A stretch of 64,000 bases of DNA from Fictibacillus nanhaiensis. GTDB lineage: Bacteria > Bacillota > Bacilli > Bacillales > Fictibacillaceae. Both the position numbers and the translations under genes were made by a program. Position 1 is the first letter of the stretch, and each line of letters opens with the position of its first letter. Below the pieces are notes generated by a model that had not been told where the DNA came from, searched no databases, and worked only from the letters and a program-made list of their open reading frames with translations. The DNA lies in the NCBI GenBank assembly GCA_016401345.1, contig JAEACG010000007.1, positions 79,659 to 143,658 on the forward strand, written 5' to 3'. Positions 46,139 to 55,039 of this stretch are shown here, piece after piece.

Positions 46139-46771
46139 TTACAACTCACAAAGGTAATCTAATAATTCTTTAGAACTTATATCCTTTGCATCCGTTGATA
46201 ATGCACGATTAAAAAGATCAAAAGCTTTAGGATCGTTCTCTTTTAAGCATTGAAAAGATACTTTAGGACCTAAAAACCATTCACCTTTTAATTCAAAATA
46301 GATTTCCAAACTGTCTTTTAGCATCCAATGAAATCGATAGTTTCCTTCTAAATCATTTTTGGCAGATCTCACATGCATCTTTTTAAGCCAACTTTTTAAG
46401 AAGTCCTTCTCATCTTGAGTTAATAGTTTTGGTCCCTTCTCAAACGTACTTTGAATGGTAGCTAAAAACTCTTCCGCTAAACCTTTCTTGTTAATCCAAA
46501 TTTCGCCTTTATGTACACGTAGAAACGGTTCAGCCTGCTTCATTTTTTCAGTAGGATAAATCCACGCATCTAACTGCTTACCCTCGATAAATTCAACTTC
46601 ATTCGTATCCTCGGTAACGGAATCAGAAAAGCAGATAAGATCCACATCGCTTTCTTCTGTATAATCTCCACGACTATACGATCCGTACAAAATGATGGTG
46701 TGGCAATCATACTTCTTCAATAAATAAGCTTCAATTTCTTTTAAATCGCTATGTGTATTCATGAATGTCAT
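46139..46771 (-). CDS. Nucleotidyltransferase-domain protein
   Basis: 210 residues. ILYGSYSRGDYTEESDVDLICFSD gives G-S-x(10)-D-x-D. Helical C-terminal region (YFELKGEWFLGPKVSFQCL). Probably a minimal nucleotidyltransferase; could be an aminoglycoside-modifying enzyme but no direct evidence. Co-transcribed with Nudix and HIT genes (gaps 2 and 3 bases). Confidence 0.78.
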   Translation of the reverse strand: MTFMNTHSDLKEIEAYLLKKYDCHTIILYGSYSRGDYTEESDVDLICFSDSVTEDTNEVEFIEGKQLDAWIYPTEKMKQAEPFLRVHKGEIWINKKGLAEEFLATIQSTFEKGPKLLTQDEKDFLKSWLKKMHVRSAKNDLEGNYRFHWMLKDSLEIYFELKGEWFLGPKVSFQCLKENDPKAFDLFNRALSTDAKDISSKELLDYLCEL

Positions 46772-46774
46772 CCT

Positions 46775-47272
46775 TTATATTCTTTGTTTTTTGTATGTGT
46801 TTTGTGTTTGAAACCATGCTCTAAGTTTTGCTGCATAACCCGCACGTTCCTCTGGATCGCTAAGACTACCGTGCGTCAGATATAGATGATCGTTAAAATA
46901 CCGAGGGTACACATGCAGGTGATAATGCCAAACATCCTGACTTCCACCTGGTTCGTTATGCTGCCTTGTAGATATGCCATCACACGCGTAGCAATCTTTC
47001 AGAGCATAAGACACTTGCTGAGCCACTTTATGAATGTGAGCGGCAATGTCGAGTGGCAGATCAAAGATATTTTCATAATGACGGTTAGGAATGATGATCA
47101 CGTGACCTTTGTTATTTGGCCACCATAATGTTGCGATGAGCGCTGTTACATATTCATCCTGATAAATAATATCTTGTTGCTTGCTCTGAACCAGTTTGTT
47201 ATTGGGGTCCTCAACCCCTTGAACTACTAAACAAAAAGGACAGATATAGTCGGGCGGCATATGTGTGTACAT
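46775..47272 (-). CDS. HIT-family hydrolase/transferase
   Basis: 165 residues. Histidine triad H116-Y-H118-L-H120-VYP; N-terminal CPFC (residues 11-14) is typical of HIT proteins with zinc. Binds nucleotides and hydrolyses phosphoramidate or phosphoanhydride bonds. Confidence 0.88.
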   Translation of the reverse strand: MYTHMPPDYICPFCLVVQGVEDPNNKLVQSKQQDIIYQDEYVTALIATLWWPNNKGHVIIIPNRHYENIFDLPLDIAAHIHKVAQQVSYALKDCYACDGISTRQHNEPGGSQDVWHYHLHVYPRYFNDHLYLTHGSLSDPEERAGYAAKLRAWFQTQNTYKKQRI

Positions 47273-47297
47273 TACAACTCTCTCCTAAGCGATTACA

Positions 47298-48158
47298 CTA
47301 GATTTTCATTTCAACAAACTTGTTCATGAACTTCTGAATTTCTTCTTTAAACAAACGTGATTCTTCAAGAAAAGGATAGTGATTACTTTCGTTGAAACGA
47401 ACAAAAGTAGATTGAAGGATCGCCTCCTTCATTTCCTCCGAAAACGCTATAGGACACTGAACGTCATGCACTCCGCCCATAATTAAAGTAGGAGTCGTTA
47501 TGTTATGTAGTTGCCTGGTCACATCGTATATCATTTCTTCTCTAATAAAAAAATTCATGCGAGTTGCTGACATTTTTTTCGTGATTGGTAAGGAGAAATA
47601 CTCGTCATACTTTTCTGGTTTGTAAAGAGAAAGCTTTGTTCTTTCTTTAGAGTTAGTTGCCCTTTCGCCCGGTGATAAATCTGGATTCTTAAGCGTTTTA
47701 ATGAGTTGTTGCATGTAATCAAACTTCGGGTGCTCACCATGATAAATACAAGCGGGAGAAGAATTTGCATATTTTCTCGCAGCCGATCCGACGATAATTA
47801 AAGACAAAAGGGATGAAGAAAAGTGGATACCGTATAACAATCCAATCATGCCACCAGTTGAGTGACCAGCAAATGTCCAGACAGAGATACCTAACGCTTC
47901 TCTAATAGCTTCTAAATCATATACAGCGTCAAACATGCTCAACTCGTGAGGATGAATAGCTTTTGAAGTATTCCCCGCTTCTTTTAGGTTAACTAAATAC
48001 ACTTGATAACGGTCTGTAAAAGAGTCCGCAAAATAATCACCAGAATCGTTAAACTCCGAATAATGGTGAGTCACGCAGACTGGTTGACCCTCACCTTTTA
48101 TAAATAATTCAAATGTTCCTCTTGATGTAGGTACTAATTTCGTCTGCCACTTAGACAT
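47298..48158 (-). CDS. Alpha/beta hydrolase
   Basis: 286 residues. Nucleophile elbow AGHSTGGMIG (Ser near 97), oxyanion loop HHYSEF, Asp in IMGGVHDVQCP and catalytic His in FNESNHYPFLEES. Substrate unknown. Start ATG 48158 follows AAGGAGC. Confidence 0.85.
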   Translation of the reverse strand: MSKWQTKLVPTSRGTFELFIKGEGQPVCVTHHYSEFNDSGDYFADSFTDRYQVYLVNLKEAGNTSKAIHPHELSMFDAVYDLEAIREALGISVWTFAGHSTGGMIGLLYGIHFSSSLLSLIIVGSAARKYANSSPACIYHGEHPKFDYMQQLIKTLKNPDLSPGERATNSKERTKLSLYKPEKYDEYFSLPITKKMSATRMNFFIREEMIYDVTRQLHNITTPTLIMGGVHDVQCPIAFSEEMKEAILQSTFVRFNESNHYPFLEESRLFKEEIQKFMNKFVEMKI

Positions 48159-48196
48159 TCCATAGCTCCTTCACTTTTACAGATTTCTTAGCTTTT

Positions 48197-48850
48197 TTAT
48201 CGAATACTTTTATGTGAGCCGTCGCAATTAGGCATTCGTTTGGATAGCCCGCACCTGCAATCATTTAACCCTTTTCCATCAAGGATCTGGTCCAAATATT
48301 TTTCGATGCGAGCTTCTCGCGTTTTAGACTGTTTTGCTTCAGCAAAATACCGAATATAAGCTTTTTGCCTACCTGGTGTTAAAGCATCGAAAGCTTCTTT
48401 TAAATCTGAGATCTCATCCATTTTATTTTGGAATTCAACGGGTATAGAATAATCCGCTGTTTTCTTCAATTGCACTTCTAACCCCGATTTTTCTACTTCA
48501 ATCGCTTCATGAATATAAGCTTTGAGCGTACTTTCTAAATCAAGGATCTCTTTAACATTCGTAAATCGAATTTGACGCGCTGATTGTACATTTTCTGTTT
48601 GTTGAATCAGAATCTTCTTTTCGTCTTTCAACAAAACGCCTTTATGAAACAATAGAGCACAATATTCTTTAAATCCATGAATTAAAACAACATTCTTGTT
48701 ATTTAACGTATAACACGGGTGCATCCACTTAAAGTCTTCAGTGAGGCCGCAGTCTAATACGATTCTTCGTAACTGTTCAAACTCTTCTTTCCACGATTTT
48801 GCTTCCATCAAAAATTCATCAACTTTAGGATTCAACACACTTTTTGGCAT
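48197..48850 (-). CDS. YdeI/DUF1801-type protein with C-terminal CDGSH motif
   Basis: 217 residues. Residues 1-190 are YdeI/OmpD-associated-like (DGLTEDFKWMHPCYTLNNKNVVLIHGFKEY). Then comes C198-x-C200-x2-S203-x3-P207-x-C209-D-G-S-H213, the complete 2Fe-2S CDGSH motif (3 Cys, 1 His). A fused or appended iron-sulfur tag on this protein is unexpected. GGGGGG precedes ATG 48850. Confidence 0.8.
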   Translation of the reverse strand: MPKSVLNPKVDEFLMEAKSWKEEFEQLRRIVLDCGLTEDFKWMHPCYTLNNKNVVLIHGFKEYCALLFHKGVLLKDEKKILIQQTENVQSARQIRFTNVKEILDLESTLKAYIHEAIEVEKSGLEVQLKKTADYSIPVEFQNKMDEISDLKEAFDALTPGRQKAYIRYFAEAKQSKTREARIEKYLDQILDGKGLNDCRCGLSKRMPNCDGSHKSIR

Positions 48851-49044
48851 AGAGCAGCCCCCTAATCATTTTTTATTTGATCAACTTCTATCATTTCTAT
48901 GAAAATACAATAATTCCTTTTGAAAAAGCTAACTTCATTAACAATCTCTCAGAGTTGACGCAAGATCAATAACTTAATACGATAGAACATATTTCAGATG
49001 GAGGTTTTTGTTTGATCAACTTATGTTTAGAGCTGAGTAAGTAA

Positions 49045-49067
49045 ACCTTCTTCCCTATGAAGAAGGT
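49045..49067 (+). promoter_or_regulatory. Hairpin in the acetyltransferase leader
   Basis: ACCTTCTT-CCCTATG-AAGAAGGT, 8-bp stem, in the 5' region of the gene at 49117. No T-run follows, so its role is unclear. Confidence 0.4.
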
Positions 49068-49116
49068 GCCATTTATAGAAAATAAGCGTGTATTAGAAAA
49101 GATGAGGAGACTATAA

Positions 49117-49647
49117 ATGGATATAAAAATTCGCATTGAACGCACGGAAGATTATAGAAAGACGGAAGAAGTCGTTAGAAGTGCATTTGAACCAGAGGAA
49201 TTTAGTGATGAGAAAGAACATCTACTAGTAAACCGGATAAGGAAGACAGAAGCATTCGTACCTGAACTTTCTTTAGTCGCTGAAAACAACAAACAAGAGA
49301 TTATTGGGCACATTCTGCTTTCAAAAGTTAAAATTATTAATGAGAAGAACGCTGTTGATTCACTAGCACTCGCTCCTGTATCGATTATTTCAGAGTATCA
49401 GAATATAGGGATTGGGAGTCTACTCATAAAAGCTGCGCTATCAGCTGCCAAGGAGTTGGGCTATCAATCTGTCATCGTTTTAGGACATCAAGATTATTAT
49501 CCGAAATTTGGTTTTCAACCGGCAAGCAACTGGGGGATTAAAGCTCCTTTTGAGGTTCCTGATGAAGTCTTTATGGCAATTGAGTTAACTGAGGATTCCT
49601 TAGCTGATGTTAGTGATTTTGTTCATTATTCAGAGGCATTTTCTTAA
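49117..49647 (+). CDS. GNAT N-acetyltransferase, YhbS-like
   Basis: 176 residues. Blocks EKEHLLVNRIRK, IIGHILLSKVK, PVSIISEYQNIGIGSLLIKAAL and VLGHQDYYPKFGFQPASNWGIKAPFEVPD are typical of YhbS-like acetyltransferases. Starts behind TGAGGAGA. Confidence 0.88.
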   Translation: MDIKIRIERTEDYRKTEEVVRSAFEPEEFSDEKEHLLVNRIRKTEAFVPELSLVAENNKQEIIGHILLSKVKIINEKNAVDSLALAPVSIISEYQNIGIGSLLIKAALSAAKELGYQSVIVLGHQDYYPKFGFQPASNWGIKAPFEVPDEVFMAIELTEDSLADVSDFVHYSEAFS

Positions 49648-49658
49648 TAAGTAAATTT

Positions 49659-49682
49659 GACCTTCTATTTAGAAGGTCTTTT
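49659..49682 (+). terminator. Terminator overlapping the converging Nudix gene
   Basis: GACCTTCT-ATTT-AGAAGGTC then TTTTC; it lies within the last codons and behind the stop of the Nudix gene on the minus strand. Confidence 0.8.
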
Positions 49683-50169
49683 CATGTTGACTCGCACAGT
49701 CCAATATCTCTTGGTACAGTGCGTTCCATTTATGATAGTAAGTAGAAACCTCGCTAGGATCAATGAATGTACGTTGGGAAGCTTCAAAATCCCCGGTAAA
49801 AGGGAGCGCTTTAGTGATATTCATTTTGTAAAAAACTTGATACCCTATCTTAGGATAGCTGCTCTCCTCTTTCCATTGCGGGTTCTCACTGTGGTCAACC
49901 GTTATATGACCTAGCATCTTACAATCACCTTCAACGTACCCTTCTTCAAGTGCTTCTCTTTTAAAACAATCTAATGGTGTTTCACCGGTTTCAATGTGAC
50001 CCCCTGGAAAGTCCCAACCCCTATGTTTCAAATCAACTAATAATAACTGACCTTCTTTAAAACAAAAACCGTGAACACTTGTAATTAAATGATATGGAGG
50101 GAGAGAAGCATACCTTTTCCAAGTTAATTTGACTATTGATTCTCCCCAATTTACATAGATAGTACTCAA
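49669..50169 (-). CDS. Nudix-like protein
   Basis: 166 residues from TTG 50169 (GGGGG upstream). Box GGHIETGETPLDCFKREALEEGYVEGD is close to GX5EX7REUXEEXGU, but the final conserved Gly is replaced by Tyr (EEGYV). It may still bind metal. Function unknown. Confidence 0.72.
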   Translation of the reverse strand: MSTIYVNWGESIVKLTWKRYASLPPYHLITSVHGFCFKEGQLLLVDLKHRGWDFPGGHIETGETPLDCFKREALEEGYVEGDCKMLGHITVDHSENPQWKEESSYPKIGYQVFYKMNITKALPFTGDFEASQRTFIDPSEVSTYYHKWNALYQEILDCASQHEKTF

Positions 50170-50222
50170 AATGAAACCCCCAGTAGTAAGTACGTTAATT
50201 TCATGTTTTCATTTACTCAACA

Positions 50223-50435
50223 TCAAGACTTCCGTTTATGCTTCTCCAGAATGATTTTCTTATTAAGAATCCTTACTTCCCCAACCATCAGCAGCCTCAT
50301 ATCCTCAACGATATACTTTGCTAGCTCTTCATCAGAAATATCATCACCGTGCAGATCCAGACGGAATTCTTGCCCCTGCAATCCCCCACCATTCGAAAAA
50401 TCGATCTCAAAGTCAAATTGAACACGTTTATCCAA
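50223..50435 (-). CDS. Small conserved-looking protein
   Basis: 70 residues from TTG 50435 (AGGTG upstream). FDFEIDFSNGGGLQGQEFRLDL and an acidic LHGDDISDEELAKYIVEDM stretch, no membrane segment. I do not recognise the family with certainty. Confidence 0.55.
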   Translation of the reverse strand: MDKRVQFDFEIDFSNGGGLQGQEFRLDLHGDDISDEELAKYIVEDMRLLMVGEVRILNKKIILEKHKRKS

Positions 50436-50470
50436 AATGAGAACACCTCACCATAGTTTTTAATTATGAT

Positions 50471-50725
50471 TTATTTAAACAGGGTTAAAAGTAGAACCAT
50501 AATCATCCCCACACCCATCGTTCCCATGAAGAAGTACCCTAGAATACGGATGGGCAATGGAAAGCCTTGCATGTTAACTTTGGACAGGTTCTTAGTGGTA
50601 TAGCCTTCAATCTTTCCGTAATGATCTATGGCATCGTTAAATGGTGCGTCAGTTTTGTTTTGATCATTCAATTGTTCTAATCGTTTATCTATACGTTGTT
50701 TCACTTTTTGAAGATCTTCTTCCAT
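50471..50725 (-). CDS. Small tail-anchored membrane protein
   Basis: 84 residues from ATG 50725 (GGGGTGG upstream): an N-terminal coiled-coil-prone part (LQKVKQRIDKRLEQLND), then one C-terminal hydrophobic helix. Function unknown. Confidence 0.6.
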   Translation of the reverse strand: MEEDLQKVKQRIDKRLEQLNDQNKTDAPFNDAIDHYGKIEGYTTKNLSKVNMQGFPLPIRILGYFFMGTMGVGMIMVLLLTLFK

Positions 50726-50919
50726 TGTTGCCACCCCACTTATCAAAACAAGCATCTAACAATAATTTCTATAAACAACAATCTATTCCTTCTCCATACA
50801 TTTTACTAGATTCACCAATTGTCCAATCCAATAAGACAAGCTTGGCATAAGATATAGAGAATAGGGATTGTTGAGATCCTTATTCTTTTCTCAACATGAG
50901 ATAGATGGGGGTGTCTTCT

Positions 50920-51006
50920 TTGAGTAGTTTCATTAAAGTATTAGATGGATTATTGGCTTGCAAGAAAGCACGTAAGAGCAAGAAAAACAAAAAGAGAATC
51001 GGTTAA
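50920..51006 (+). CDS. Very small basic protein
   Basis: 28 residues from TTG 50920 with GGGGGTG 8 bases upstream: SSFIKVLDGLLACKKARKSK and a basic tail. It ends before a terminator. Many Bacillaceae carry such mini-proteins; function unknown. Confidence 0.5.
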   Translation: MSSFIKVLDGLLACKKARKSKKNKKRIG

Positions 51007-51009
51007 GAC

Positions 51010-51036
51010 AAAAGCTGCCTTTAGGGGTGGCTTTTT
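51010..51036 (+). terminator. Terminator
   Basis: AAAAGCTGCC / GGTGGCTTTTT stem. Confidence 0.7.
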
Positions 51037-51120
51037 GTATTTAACCATGCTACATACGCGTTTAACTGCTGTAACAATAGGGGAAAGATAAGATTATCAC
51101 GATTTTAGGGGGCACGATAT

Positions 51121-51234
51121 ATGAAAGAACAAATCAAGAAAGTGCTAAGCAATCCAAAAGTACAAAAAGGAATTAAAGACAAAGTCGTTCCTTTAGTAAA
51201 AAAAGAAATGGAAAAAAGGAAAAAGAGATATTAA
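51121..51234 (+). CDS. Very small basic protein
   Basis: 37 residues from ATG 51121, GGGGGC 8 bases upstream: MKEQIKKVLSNPKVQKGIK then VVPLVKKEMEKRKKRY. Amphipathic, basic; lies between terminators. Function unknown. Confidence 0.5.
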   Translation: MKEQIKKVLSNPKVQKGIKDKVVPLVKKEMEKRKKRY

Positions 51235-51250
51235 CGATAAAAGTCGATAC

Positions 51251-51290
51251 AAGTAACCCATCTGAACAAATCGTTGATGGGTTACTTTTT
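51251..51290 (+). terminator. Terminator
   Basis: AAGTAACCCATC / GATGGGTTACTTTTT, strong stem with T5. Confidence 0.85.
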
Positions 51291-51300
51291 CGTTTAACGT

Positions 51301-51750
51301 CTATTTGACTTTAATAAAGAACACATGACTTGCTGATCCGCGTTTCCAATTTCCGTCCGTACTCACCGCATAAGTTCCACTTTCTTGAGGGGCTACAAAG
51401 ATTCCATCTTCCAACAAATTCACACTTTTGGAATCTGACTGACTATTAGACCAAACCATGACTTCTTTAGATACTTTAACAGGCTTGCGATTATAGGAGA
51501 TCTCAATTTTCTCTCCTGGTGCAACGGTAACTGGCTCAATATCGTTCATCATAAACGGTTCAACCATATCTCTACACTCGCCATTTAAAAATCCATCCCA
51601 ACAATAACTGCCTTGCTTGACGGGAATTGTGATGTTTGTTTCTGTTTTAGCACTTGCTGATGGTGGTTTAGCGTTCATGATGTAGTACGTAAAGAAACCT
51701 GAAATCAGTAAAAATGTAAGAGCAATAGGTAAGACCTTTTTTTTACCCAT
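51301..51750 (-). CDS. Secreted or membrane-anchored beta-rich protein
   Basis: 149 residues with an N-terminal anchor (GKKKVLPIALTFLLISGFFTYYI) and a Pro/Ser-rich linker. Two Cys in CWDGFLNGECR may pair. The body VTVAPGEKIEISYN and SGTYAVSTDGNWKRG suggests a beta-sandwich. No family recognised. Confidence 0.6.
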   Translation of the reverse strand: MGKKKVLPIALTFLLISGFFTYYIMNAKPPSASAKTETNITIPVKQGSYCWDGFLNGECRDMVEPFMMNDIEPVTVAPGEKIEISYNRKPVKVSKEVMVWSNSQSDSKSVNLLEDGIFVAPQESGTYAVSTDGNWKRGSASHVFFIKVK

Positions 51751-51796
51751 TCTTACTCCCCCTAAATAGATCTTTTTACTTTTAGTCGTTTACATT

Positions 51797-52162
51797 ATGT
51801 ATTTGGTTTCACTCAACTTGAAAAAGAAATTCGAAGAGATCGGAGAGTTTAGTTTGAAACAAGCTTTATATGTAACGAGTGTATATTTCATTTTCTGTTT
51901 ATTTCTTTTTCCCTTACTCTCTATAGCTAATTGGTTGCTACTCACATTAACTGTACTGCTTTTATCATTCATTGTTAGCTACTTAACCTATAAGATACGT
52001 AACTGGTGGATTTCGTTCCCCATTACGGCAATACTAATCACTTTGTACGTTATTATCATTAATAGTAACTCCACTATTGATATTCCGGTACATGTTCCTC
52101 TTGCTATGGGGCTTTTCTATTTGATTAGTGGCGTTGCAAAACAACTTCGGAATAATCGTTAA
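51797..52162 (+). CDS. Membrane protein, function unknown
   Basis: 121 residues, four predicted helices with a basic tail (AKQLRNNR). The binding site before the ATG is weak. It converges with the hydrolase at 52167. Confidence 0.5.
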   Translation: MYLVSLNLKKKFEEIGEFSLKQALYVTSVYFIFCLFLFPLLSIANWLLLTLTVLLLSFIVSYLTYKIRNWWISFPITAILITLYVIIINSNSTIDIPVHVPLAMGLFYLISGVAKQLRNNR

Positions 52163-52166
52163 TTAT

Positions 52167-52964
52167 TCAGAGCCATTCTTCAACAAGTTGTTGAACCATT
52201 TTTCGCTGCTCAATATGTAGCATATGACCTGCTTCATTTAAAATCACTCGTTTTGAATGAGGGAACTTGTCCATCAAAAACTCATAATCTTGATAGCCAC
52301 AAATATGATCTTGTTTCCCGAGAAGTAGAAGTAATTCCTGCTGTAAGCTTGATACATCGCGAAAAGGTTCATGAGAGAGAAAATACCCTTCCTCTCTCCA
52401 GTTCGATGTCAGAAATTTACGATTTGCTATTAGTCTTCCTGGTTGAACTTCTTCTAAAAAACATTTTAAGTTCTCTTCATTCTGACAAATCATTAAGGTT
52501 TCAAATGCTGCTCTCGTATCCGCATCTAGCGCGTGGAGTATTGTATGGTTCTTCTCCAGTATTACTTTTTCCGGTATGTTTCGCTCTTTTCGATGAATGG
52601 CTGGAGCCAATAAAACAAGCTTTTTTACATGTTTCCTTTTTATGTGAACGATCCCTTGTGCAAGGTATCCCCCGTAAGAAGAACCAAGCAACGCAAAGTC
52701 CTTATTCGAAAACATAATTTCTATAAACTCTATTAAGTTTGAAAGTATATGATCGGTTGATTTAACGGTTGAATCAATCTTACTGTGCCCGTGAGCAGGT
52801 AGATCCACATACACTCTTTGATAACCACGCTTGTTGTTGAATATGGGTTCCAGCCACGCCTTCATAGAACGATGGTCTGTGCCCATTGAGTGTAATATGA
52901 TTAATGGCATCCCTTCACCAATCAATTCATAATGAATACATCCCCTTTTAACTATACAAAGCAT
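52167..52964 (-). CDS. Alpha/beta hydrolase
   Basis: 265 residues from ATG 52964 (GGGGGG 9 bases upstream). Oxyanion LHSMGTDHRS, nucleophile elbow LGSSYGGYLAQG, acid in LLGKQDHICG and His in LNEAGHMLHIEQR. Substrate unknown. Confidence 0.87.
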   Translation of the reverse strand: MLCIVKRGCIHYELIGEGMPLIILHSMGTDHRSMKAWLEPIFNNKRGYQRVYVDLPAHGHSKIDSTVKSTDHILSNLIEFIEIMFSNKDFALLGSSYGGYLAQGIVHIKRKHVKKLVLLAPAIHRKERNIPEKVILEKNHTILHALDADTRAAFETLMICQNEENLKCFLEEVQPGRLIANRKFLTSNWREEGYFLSHEPFRDVSSLQQELLLLLGKQDHICGYQDYEFLMDKFPHSKRVILNEAGHMLHIEQRKMVQQLVEEWL

Positions 52965-52997
52965 GAACACTATCCCCCCTTCTGAAATTAAGATTAA

Positions 52998-53276
52998 TTA
53001 ACTTAATAATTTGCCGAAAAACATTACAACAGTAATAAATGTCATGATAAAAAGTGTCGCCACAATCGTAATGAAACTTCTTAACATTGATTTCCAACAT
53101 TTTACACCAGAAAGTCCAATGACACCTAACATTAAAGACATAAATGTGAAGAATAAAATAATACTCAGTTTATGTATGCCTGTTGCGCTTGTAATCAAGT
53201 TATTTTGAGGTAGTACAAATAACAGAATCAAACAGGTCACCGATAAATAGAAAGACACTTTGTATAACTTTTCCAT
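52998..53276 (-). CDS. Small membrane protein
   Basis: 92 residues from ATG 53276 (GAGGTGG upstream); three hydrophobic helices. No family recognised. Just divergent from the ArsR gene at 53385. Confidence 0.55.
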   Translation of the reverse strand: MEKLYKVSFYLSVTCLILLFVLPQNNLITSATGIHKLSIILFFTFMSLMLGVIGLSGVKCWKSMLRSFITIVATLFIMTFITVVMFFGKLLS

Positions 53277-53384
53277 CTTATTAAACCACCTCAACTTGCA
53301 GATCATGTCGAAAAGTTCTTTCGAATATTCCTTTACAAGAATATTCCTTATGAGTTATATTGTATATGAAAGGAGGAACAGTTT

Positions 53385-53699
53385 ATGGGCGAGAAACTAA
53401 CAACTTTGCATGCACTTGCCGAGCCCAATCGCTTTCACATTGTTGAGCTTTTGAGAGTTGGTCCTCTTACTGTAGGAGAAATTGCCGACAGCCTTAAGCT
53501 GCGCCAACCACAGGTATCGAAGCATCTACGTGTACTTAGTGATTCTGGGCTTGTTGAGGTTCAACCTATTGCGAATCGTCGAATCTATAAGCTGCAGTCA
53601 CAACCTTTCTTAGAACTAGAAGAATGGCTTGATACCTTTCGAAACATTTGGGAAGATCGGTTCGACCGCTTAGATGAATATTTAAAAGACATGAAATAA
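53385..53699 (+). CDS. ArsR-family regulator
   Basis: 104 residues: HALAEPNRFHIVELLRVGPLTVGEIADSLKLRQPQVSKHLRVLSDSGLV is the winged HTH; no metal-binding Cys/His motif, so it probably senses something else. AAAGGAGG precedes ATG. Followed after 39 bases by an SRPBCC gene, a common pairing. Confidence 0.87.
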   Translation: MGEKLTTLHALAEPNRFHIVELLRVGPLTVGEIADSLKLRQPQVSKHLRVLSDSGLVEVQPIANRRIYKLQSQPFLELEEWLDTFRNIWEDRFDRLDEYLKDMK

Positions 53700-53738
53700 A
53701 CGATAATTGGCACTACATAAATGAAGGAGGAATTAATA

Positions 53739-54260
53739 ATGACTGTTGAAAATAAAACGAATCAATTAACTTCTAAAGTAGAAGGAAATGTACTGGTGTT
53801 AGAACGTACGTTTAATGCACCTCGCGAACTTGTGTTTAAAGCTTTTTCTGAAGAAGAACATTTGAAGCGCTGGTGGGCTCCTGGTGGCTGGACAATGTCG
53901 ATCAAACAGTTCGAATTCCGTCCTGAAGGTGTTTGGCATTATTGCATGAAATGCACAGATGAGAGTCAAGAATACTTCGGACACGAATCTTGGGGAAGAG
54001 CGGTATTTCATGAGATCGTGGCACCAGAGAAAATCAAGAGCGTAGACGCGTTTTCTGATGCTGAAGGTAATGTTTCTGAAGAATTGCCTCAAACCGAAGT
54101 TACATTAACCTTTGTTTCAGAAGGCAACCAAACAAAACTGATCAACCGTGCAGAATATGCATCTGCTGATGATGTGAAGACCGTTCTAGACATGGGTATG
54201 CTCGAAGGTGTAACGATGACTTGGAACCAGTTAGAAGAATTATTAGCAGAGATGAAATAA
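53739..54260 (+). CDS. SRPBCC/AHSA1-family protein
   Basis: 173 residues from ATG 53739 (AAGGAGG). LERTFNAPRELVFKAFSEEEHLKRWWAPGGW is the AHSA1/START-like signature; ends GMLEGVTMTWNQLEELLAE. Ligand-binding fold, function unknown; forms an ArsR-SRPBCC operon. Confidence 0.88.
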   Translation: MTVENKTNQLTSKVEGNVLVLERTFNAPRELVFKAFSEEEHLKRWWAPGGWTMSIKQFEFRPEGVWHYCMKCTDESQEYFGHESWGRAVFHEIVAPEKIKSVDAFSDAEGNVSEELPQTEVTLTFVSEGNQTKLINRAEYASADDVKTVLDMGMLEGVTMTWNQLEELLAEMK

Positions 54261-54268
54261 GTGTTGAA

Positions 54269-54301
54269 GCGAAGAAAGCTAACTGCTTTTTTCGCTTTTT
54301 C
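54269..54301 (+). terminator. Terminator overlapping the converging gene
   Basis: AAGCGAA / TTCGCTT around GAAAGCTAACTGC then TTTTTCC. Confidence 0.75.
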
Positions 54302-54767
54302 CTTTACTTAACACCTTAAACGACTCAAACTCACTTAAAAATTCATAGATTTCGTTACGAACTTCCTCTACATCTCCATAATAACCGCCAACCGCTAAAT
54401 CCCATGAAGTTGTTACATTTATTATTGAAACTTCCAAATCATCACAGCTCTCTGGATTGTGACCAACAAGACGATACATATAGGTACATATTTGCGTTAC
54501 ATCACTTGTTTGAATTAGTTCGTCATTAAGTAGACTCAGAATTCTTTGGATCGGAAGCGCCTGATCATACTTTCCTTTTACATCGGTTAACTTTGAACAT
54601 ACCGAAGCTATTGTTGAGTTAGAAGATAACGAGATTTCAAGAATTTCGTATGGAGGTTGATCCAACTTCTCTATTAATTGATCGGCCCATTCGATGACAT
54701 TTTTCACTTGAAAGAAGCCGATATAAAGACCTAGACGATAGATTTCAGCTTGTACTTTAATTTCCAT
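54279..54767 (-). CDS. Hypothetical protein
   Basis: 162 residues, soluble, acidic. Two-part helical/beta body; MEIKVQAEIYRLGLYIGFFQVKNV at the start and TSWDLAVGGYYGDVEEVRNEI near the end resemble DUF2247-type immunity-like proteins, but I am not sure. Start ATG 54767; converges with the SRPBCC gene. Confidence 0.55.
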   Translation of the reverse strand: MEIKVQAEIYRLGLYIGFFQVKNVIEWADQLIEKLDQPPYEILEISLSSNSTIASVCSKLTDVKGKYDQALPIQRILSLLNDELIQTSDVTQICTYMYRLVGHNPESCDDLEVSIINVTTSWDLAVGGYYGDVEEVRNEIYEFLSEFESFKVLSKGKSEKSS

Positions 54768-54781
54768 GACTGATCACCACT

Positions 54782-54922
54782 TCATTGATTTAATTCTACT
54801 AGCCTTTTTAGTAACCGTAAGACTTCTTCATTCTGCTTGTTATTTTTAACAAGTTGACCACGTATTCCTATCAAAATAAAAATCATGATAATCGCTAATC
54901 CAAATCCAATCAAAACGATCAT
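54782..54922 (-). CDS. Small membrane protein with polar tail
   Basis: 46 residues from ATG 54922 (GGTGGTG upstream): one hydrophobic helix MIVLIGFGLAIIMIFILIGI, then a helical Lys/Asn/Glu-rich tail. Function unknown. Confidence 0.5.
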   Translation of the reverse strand: MIVLIGFGLAIIMIFILIGIRGQLVKNNKQNEEVLRLLKRLVELNQ

Positions 54923-55002
54923 AATTCAACACCACCCTTTTTCATACATTACTATTATCGGTATGTTTATCGCCTTCTCCAACTAACTCTTTCCATAAAA
55001 AA

Positions 55003-55031
55003 GTGCATTTCTCCTTCTAGAAGAAATGCAC
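55003..55031 (-). terminator. Terminator, repeated palindrome family
   Basis: GTGCATTTCT / AGAAATGCAC perfect 10-bp stem with A-run on the plus side; follows the SPFH stop. Related to those at 28277 and 37158. Confidence 0.8.
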
Positions 55032-55039
55032 GTTCTTTG

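Noticed and set aside
52253..52717. Plus-strand open frame of 154 codons
   Set aside because: Antisense to the alpha/beta hydrolase with its full catalytic motif set.
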